Below are positions 24,381-27,927 of a stretch of DNA of 27,927 nucleotides, in pieces. Origin of the DNA: an uncultured Bacteroidales bacterium (GTDB lineage Bacteria; Bacteroidota; Bacteroidia; Bacteroidales; Paludibacteraceae); the NCBI GenBank assembly GCA_934716995.1, contig CAKUYO010000027.1, positions 1 through 27,927 of the forward strand. Direction: 5' to 3'. The translations under genes were made by a program, and so were the position numbers. The notes beneath the pieces were generated by a model that had not been told where the DNA came from, made no database searches, and worked only from the letters and a program-made list of their open reading frames with translations. Every line of letters starts with the position of its first letter. Within the stretch, counting starts at the first letter, position 1.

Positions 24381-24511
24381 TGCACAATGCATAATGAAAA
24401 GTCGGGTGGATGTCCTGTGGATGTCGGGTGGATAACCTCTCTATCCTATAACGATCCTATAACAAATTCAAGCCGAAAAATTAACGACCAATTACACGAT
24501 AATTAACGTTC
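24378..24511. repeat. Spacer built of four consecutive tandem arrays (7, 11, 11, 11 bp)
   Basis: 7-bp units at 24378-24398 (TAATGCA, CAATGCA, TAATGAA); 11-bp units at 24401-24433 (GTCGGGTGGAT, GTCCTGTGGAT, GTCGGGTGGAT); 11-bp at 24443-24464 (ATCCTATAACG, ATCCTATAACA); 11-bp at 24479-24511 (AATTAACGACC, AATTACACGAT, AATTAACGTTC). Together they make up most of the tsaD-exosortase spacer. AATTAACGTTCT is also found just before the tsaD start (23282-23293). Confidence 0.9.
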
Positions 24512-24517
24512 TAAAAT

Positions 24518-25087
24518 ATGCCCACCCGCCAGCAAATACGTTCCGCCCTTACTCCTTATCTCGACATTATCATTTTTGTCGTTACCCTGCTTGTGGCGAA
24601 CTATTTCTGGAAATTCACCGTCTATGGCGACGAGAGCGATACGTTGGTTACATGGTTCGGACTGAACATCACCGCCCCATTTGATTTTCTCGCACGCCGT
24701 ATCACACGCGAGGTCTGTTGGCTCATAGGTCTTTTTCGCGACACCTGCACCCAGACAAGCCCCACCTCCTACTATTTCGACTCGGGGGTCGGCACCAACA
24801 TCGTCTGGAGTTGCACCCCGCTCAAACAGTCGTTTATCTGGCTTTGCCTCCTGCTCACCGTCCGCGGCGGATGGATACACAAGATCTGGTATATCCCGCT
24901 CGGGTGGGTGTGTATCTATATATTCAATCTTCTGCGTATCTTTGCCATTTCGCTGCTGATCGAGTTCCACCCCGATTGGTTCGAGTTGCTCCATACCTAT
25001 ATCTTCAAGTGGCTGTTCTATGGTATGATGTTCCTCCTCTGGCTGCTGTTTGTCAATAAAGTACGCTATATCGGCAAAGCAAAATAG
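24518..25087 (+). CDS. Exosortase/archaeosortase-family transmembrane protein
   Basis: 189-aa multi-pass membrane protein, about five to six hydrophobic helices. It shows the exosortase pattern: Cys99 in NIVWSCTPLKQSFIW, Arg140 in IYIFNLLRIFAI and His159 in WFELLHTYIFKW, in the order and spacing of the family's catalytic Cys-Arg-His. Exosortases process C-terminal sorting signals of exported proteins; Bacteroidota have short stand-alone forms such as the XrtF type. No PEP-CTERM-like substrate is visible in the window; the only sorting tail seen is the T9SS type on the C10 protease. It follows tsaD by 137 bp of repeat-made spacer, so operon membership is uncertain. Confidence 0.82.
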   Translation: MPTRQQIRSALTPYLDIIIFVVTLLVANYFWKFTVYGDESDTLVTWFGLNITAPFDFLARRITREVCWLIGLFRDTCTQTSPTSYYFDSGVGTNIVWSCTPLKQSFIWLCLLLTVRGGWIHKIWYIPLGWVCIYIFNLLRIFAISLLIEFHPDWFELLHTYIFKWLFYGMMFLLWLLFVNKVRYIGKAK

Positions 25088-25115
25088 TTCTTTGTTCTTT
25101 GTCTTTTGTTCATCG
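25088..25115. repeat. 7-bp tandem array directly after the exosortase stop
   Basis: TTCTTTG, TTCTTTG, TCTTTTG, TTCATCG. It starts on the first base after the TAG stop codon and shares its unit with the array in the barrel gene at 10784-10818. Confidence 0.85.
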
Positions 25116-25176
25116 TCCTAAAAAGTACCGTTTGTTAAGAATAATCGTCCGCTTGTTTTTCTCCGGGCGGCTTTTG

Positions 25177-25207
25177 TTGCATATCTCAAAATAAAACACT
25201 ATCTTTG
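25177..25207 (+). promoter_or_regulatory. Bacteroidota-type promoter
   Basis: TTG at 25177-25179, 20-nt spacer, TATCTTTG at 25200-25207 (perfect TAnnTTTG); start of transcription near 25214, ATG at 25230. It shows the next gene has its own promoter. Confidence 0.75.
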
Positions 25208-25229
25208 CCGCATAAAACCAATATGCTGT

Positions 25230-26015
25230 ATGAAACGTTTTTCTCTTGCCATACTCTGTGCCGTCCTTGCACTCGGTGCTATGGCGCAGGACATCATCGT
25301 TACCACCGATGCCGAGCGTATCAACGCCAAGATCGTGGAGATTTCTTCCTATGACATCTTGTACAAACAGGCATCCGACCTCGACGGTCCTACCACACGC
25401 CTTCCGCTCTCCAACATCGTATCTATCCTCTTTGAGGACGGGCGGGTCTCGGTCTTCAACAACGACCTCAAGAACCCTGCGCTGTATGACAAGGTAGTGC
25501 GCCAGCCGCTGCTGCCGGGCGTGATTACCAAGCAAAAGAAAACCTATTTCCTCACCGAGGACACGCAGGTAACGAAGATGAGCGAAGAGGCATACTTGAA
25601 GTTCATCGAAAACAACTGCCCCGAAGCGTGGCAGAGTTACCAGCGCGGCGAGCGTTGCTGGTCGCTGGGCTGGCGTTTCTTCGGTTCGGGCTTGTGCCTT
25701 GAGGCGGTAGGTATTCCCGTATATTTAGTGGGACTCAAACTGCAAAACAAAGGTCAGAGCGGCGACCCGAACAGCAACTACGGAATGGGAATGTCGCTGG
25801 CGGGTATTATCATGATGGCAGGCGGCGGCGTATGCGAAGTGGCGTCTATACCGTTGCTCTCCGTGGGCAGCAACAAACGCCGCAAATCCTATGAGGTGTA
25901 CAACAACTGCTACTACCTGCAGCACCCCGTCAGCGAAGAAAAGGAAGCCGCAGCACCTGTCTCGCTCCATCTGCAAGCCAACACCGACGGCTTCGGTCTG
26001 GCACTGAAATTCTGA
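25230..26015 (+). CDS. Secreted/membrane protein of unknown function, Bacteroidota-type
   Basis: 261 aa. Signal peptide about 1-20 (MKRFSLAILCAVLALGAMAQ). The segment 21-76 (AERINAKIVEISSYDILYKQ ... GPTTRLPLSNIVSILFEDG) follows a pattern I recognise from many secreted Bacteroidota proteins of unknown role, with small beta-strand units ending in an ILFEDG-type strand. Two hydrophobic stretches follow near 149-170 and 188-212, separated by a hydrophilic loop, so the protein may be anchored in a membrane. No catalytic motif is seen. It has its own promoter and a strong terminator. I do not recognise a function. Confidence 0.75.
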   Translation: MKRFSLAILCAVLALGAMAQDIIVTTDAERINAKIVEISSYDILYKQASDLDGPTTRLPLSNIVSILFEDGRVSVFNNDLKNPALYDKVVRQPLLPGVITKQKKTYFLTEDTQVTKMSEEAYLKFIENNCPEAWQSYQRGERCWSLGWRFFGSGLCLEAVGIPVYLVGLKLQNKGQSGDPNSNYGMGMSLAGIIMMAGGGVCEVASIPLLSVGSNKRRKSYEVYNNCYYLQHPVSEEKEAAAPVSLHLQANTDGFGLALKF

Positions 26016-26030
26016 CACACACTTGTATAT

Positions 26031-26065
26031 AAAAAGAGGTTGCCTGCTACAGGCAACCTCTTTTT
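26031..26065. terminator. Bidirectional terminator between convergent genes
   Basis: Perfect 15-bp stem (26031-26045 with 26051-26065), 5-nt loop GCTAC, A-run on one side and T-run on the other, so it works on both strands. Confidence 0.95.
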
Positions 26066-26082
26066 ATATATCATTCTGCCGG

Positions 26083-26493
26083 TTATGAAGGATCGGTATC
26101 TTCCTCTTTGGGTATCGGCACAAAACCCTGTATCATATTCTCCATATCCGTGCAATCCACACTGTCTATATCGCACGAATCCTCCACAAATGCGGGTTCA
26201 CCTTCGAGAGGCGCAAGCGGCTCTCCAGTAGTAGGTCTGTCGCACGAAGACAGCACCGGAGCCATAGCGGTCAGGCACGTACTGATACCTACTATCGATA
26301 CGGCTTTGCCCAATCGGCGGCAGTTGTCCAATTGCTGCGTCAGGTAGCGCACCTCCTGCTCGCAGGCGGGACAGGTCCCCATACAATCGCCCTCGTGGGT
26401 ACAAGGGTGCGGATGGTAGTCAATCCCGTTGGCGTCGGCTATCTCCTGCCGTACGCGTTTCAGTTCCTCGCAAACATCTTTTCCTCCTTCCAT
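26083..26493 (-). CDS. Small Cys-rich protein with an internal lipobox-like membrane segment
   Basis: 136 aa from the ATG at 26493; the longer frame starts at a TTG with no support. The N-terminal part (1-62) is hydrophilic with cysteines in HPCTHEGDCMGTCPACEQEV, a likely metal-binding knuckle, and a helix EELKRVRQEIADANGI. Then comes RRLGK followed by a hydrophobic stretch ending in LSSC (Cys84), which looks exactly like a lipoprotein signal peptide placed inside the protein, then an acidic Pro-rich tail. Similar Cys-knuckle N-termini occur in Bacteroidales proteins I have seen without a function. The topology is probably N-in with an acidic tail outside. It lies downstream of the radical SAM gene, 70 bp away. 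Confidence 0.7.
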   Translation of the reverse strand: MEGGKDVCEELKRVRQEIADANGIDYHPHPCTHEGDCMGTCPACEQEVRYLTQQLDNCRRLGKAVSIVGISTCLTAMAPVLSSCDRPTTGEPLAPLEGEPAFVEDSCDIDSVDCTDMENMIQGFVPIPKEEDTDPS

Positions 26494-26511
26494 AGTAGTG
26501 AAAATTTCCAA

Positions 26512-26561
26512 GCGCGGCGCATGTTGTGCCGCAAGACAGGTTTTGCAGGTTTTGTTTTTAT
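26512..26561 (+). repeat. 50-bp dispersed repeat, copy 2
   Basis: Begins GCGCGGCGCATGTTGTGCCG with a GCGGC/GCCGC hairpin, then two AGGTTTTG blocks. It matches 13737-13786 on the opposite strand. It fills the spacer between the radical SAM gene stop (26564) and the Cys-rich gene start (26493). Confidence 0.8.
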
Positions 26562-26563
26562 AA

Positions 26564-27220
26564 CTATTTGCCGTTTTCTTCCCTGTTGCGTATCTTGTAG
26601 GTCAGGCGGTCGAAATGCGTCAGTCCCATAGCCTGCAAGTCGGCAATGCTTTTCTCCACATCGTCAGCGGTGTTGTATTCGGGTATGAGCGGCACGCGCA
26701 CAAAAATATCGTCTGCCCTGCCCTTTTCTATCAGCCATTGCAGGTTGGCTTTCACGCGCTCATTGCTGCAACGGGTATAGCGTTGATAGACAAGCGGATT
26801 CATATCCTTGACATCCACTATAAAATGCTGTGTGAACGGCTCCACGCGGGCAAGGTCTTCCTGCGGTACATTGAGCGATGTCTCTATCTGTATCGTCCAT
26901 TCGGGCGGGCATACTTCGTGGAAACGGGCTATAAAACGGCTTTGCAGCAACGGTTCGCCGCCACCGAAAGTGATACCTCCGCGCGTGGCGAGGAAATAGA
27001 GATTGTCCTCCATCGTTTTTTCCACCAACTGCTCTGCCGTATAGCGTTTGCGCGGACGCTTGGTATCAATGGCAAACAGGTTGACGCAATACTCGCAGCG
27101 CAACGGGCAGCCCTGGAAGATGACCAAGGTGCGTACGCCGTCGCCGTCCAACAGGATGCGGTGGCGCGAGATGGCGGCTATCGGAGCCGTCAGTTCCTCT
27201 CTGATTTGTGTTTCGTCCAT
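26564..27220 (-). CDS. Radical SAM enzyme of the pyruvate formate-lyase activase (PflA) type
   Basis: 218-aa enzyme. The motif GVRTLVIFQGCPLRCEYC provides Cys38, Cys42 and Cys45 (C-x3-C-x2-C) for a [4Fe-4S] cluster; GGITFGGGEPLLQ is the SAM-binding GGE motif; DVKDMNP and VRVPLIPEYNTADDVE fit glycyl-radical activases. It has no extra ferredoxin-type cluster domain, so it is the short PflA-like class. Compared with classical PflA, the residue after the third cysteine is Val rather than His (CVNL instead of CHNP). A glycyl-radical partner is not in the window, so the substrate is unknown. The start at 27220 is chosen because the promoter at 27240-27271 would begin transcription near 27233, after the longer start at 27274. 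Confidence 0.88.
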   Translation of the reverse strand: MDETQIREELTAPIAAISRHRILLDGDGVRTLVIFQGCPLRCEYCVNLFAIDTKRPRKRYTAEQLVEKTMEDNLYFLATRGGITFGGGEPLLQSRFIARFHEVCPPEWTIQIETSLNVPQEDLARVEPFTQHFIVDVKDMNPLVYQRYTRCSNERVKANLQWLIEKGRADDIFVRVPLIPEYNTADDVEKSIADLQAMGLTHFDRLTYKIRNREENGK

Positions 27221-27239
27221 AGTACGTTCGTTTTGTGCG

Positions 27240-27271
27240 CAAAGATACGACAATTTGCGTATATCTGCAAA
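27240..27271 (-). promoter_or_regulatory. Bacteroidota-type promoter for the radical SAM gene
   Basis: On the minus strand: TTTG (27268-27271), 20-nt spacer, TATCTTTG (27240-27247). It is a perfect match to the -33/-7 consensus, 20 bp before the ATG at 27220. Confidence 0.8.
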
Positions 27272-27291
27272 CAAAACGGAATTTTTGTATT

Positions 27292-27340
27292 AGGGTTGCC
27301 CTGTCCTATCCGCAGAACTCCCTATCGTCTCGCATCGTTG
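27292..27340. repeat. Fragment related to the 523-bp element
   Basis: 27294-27303 equals the outer 10 bases of the element's inverted end, and 27312-27333 is the reverse complement of 22 bases of the 80-bp unit (6442-6463), extending a few bases further with one mismatch. It lies between the radical SAM promoter and the broken S-subunit gene. Confidence 0.75.
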
Positions 27341-27366
27341 AATACGAATAACATATCAATCTATCG

Positions 27367-27878
27367 TCAAGAAATCACTTGCATATATGCTTCGTGTTCG
27401 CGGGCAAAGGCGGCTTTGAGACGGGCAATACATTGCTTCTCCATTGCCCGAACAGCCGTTTCCATAAAAGCATAGTCTATGGCTCCGTCTGAGGTAACAG
27501 GGAGAGAAATGTCTGTATTGTAAAAAGTCTTTTCAAAATCACGCACTAACACATCTTTATATGTTCTGCTTGATTTATTGAGCCATGTAATGAACCAAAG
27601 TGCCAGTGTTTCATTGAAACAAGAAAACTTAGGAAAAGCCGTTTTGGTAAATTGTCCTGCATAGAAATCATGTTCCATATAGAAGAACTGCATACCCATC
27701 ATTCCCACAGCGAGAGAGTTGCCTTTCACTAAATGTTCATCGTCTAAATAATCTACATACCCGAGTATACCGTTATTAAATACTGTGCGGGTAAAATACG
27801 GATACACAGAATCTTTACCAAACGTAAAACTATCTTTGTTTAATTGCGGATGTCTTACACGGAAAAAGGTTGACTCAT
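27367..27878 (-). pseudogene. Restriction-modification specificity (S) subunit, broken or frameshifted half
   Basis: The coded segment resembles one target-recognition half of a type I HsdS or BcgI-type S subunit: VFNNGILGYVDY, KGNSLAVGMMGMQFFYMEHDFYAGQ, then the conserved helix NETLALWFITWLNKSSRTYK and the ending IDYAFMETAVRAMEKQCIARL. A frame starting at the GTG at 27807 would give 146 aa, but family-like sequence continues upstream (RVRHPQLNKDSFTFGKDS) with no in-frame start. An ATG at 27878 reads MSQPF and then stops because of a T5 run (A5 at 27863-27867 on the plus strand); one added T would join it to the family frame. So this is a 5'-truncated remnant, a slipped-strand variant, or a sequencing error. 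No methylase or R subunit is in the window. Confidence 0.65.
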
Positions 27879-27927
27879 AGAATATAAAAAATAAATAAAA
27901 GATTTTATGAGTACAAAACGTAGAACA

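Noticed and set aside
27907..27927. Possible plus-strand gene start (ATG, MSTKRRT) at the window edge
   Set aside because: Only seven codons are visible, too little to support a gene.

Overview
The window looks like a chromosomal stretch from a Bacteroidales bacterium (Bacteroidota), probably an uncultured gut or rumen-type lineage. Evidence: a SusC/SusD pair, lipoproteins whose lipobox cysteine precedes acidic residues, a type IX secretion (T9SS) sorting domain, Bacteroidota-type promoters (-33 TTG, -7 TAnnTTTG), weak Shine-Dalgarno sequences, and a DoxX/DUF1599/tpiA neighbourhood familiar from Bacteroides relatives.

Layout. 1-5979 (+): the end of a glycan-uptake locus, with a SusC-type porin (5' end outside the window), a SusD lipoprotein and a SusE/F-like lipoprotein with a C-terminal starch-binding-like module, closed by a strong terminator. 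5980-6915: no gene; it holds a 523-bp element with perfect 19-bp inverted ends and three 80-bp tandem units. 6916-8685 (+): a U32-family protein, tail to tail with a minus-strand block running from 23037 down to 8698. In transcription order that block holds kdtA, hisS, a 1461-aa C10 cysteine protease with a T9SS tail, DUF1599, a DoxX/thioredoxin-like membrane protein, tpiA, a gamma-carbonic-anhydrase/PyrH fusion, frr, an outer-membrane barrel protein and a GT4 glycosyltransferase. 23298-26015 (+): tsaD, an exosortase-family protein and a secreted protein of unknown function. 26083-27927 (-): a small Cys-rich membrane protein, a PflA-like radical SAM enzyme and a broken restriction specificity subunit.

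Most genes are housekeeping (translation: hisS, frr, tsaD; nucleotides: pyrH; glycolysis: tpiA; lipid A/Kdo: kdtA). The unusual content lies in the spacers. Many are built from short tandem arrays with 7-, 8-, 9-, 10- or 11-bp units that abut or contain stop and start codons. The same arrays occur in frame inside genes: an 8-bp array encodes the same peptide IYKFTN in three unrelated proteins (U32, GT4, HisRS), and a 7-bp array encodes the hydrophobic core of the apparent signal peptide of the barrel protein. At least three larger dispersed repeat families are also present. This repeat system, and the fused carbonic anhydrase/UMP kinase gene, are the most interesting parts of the window.
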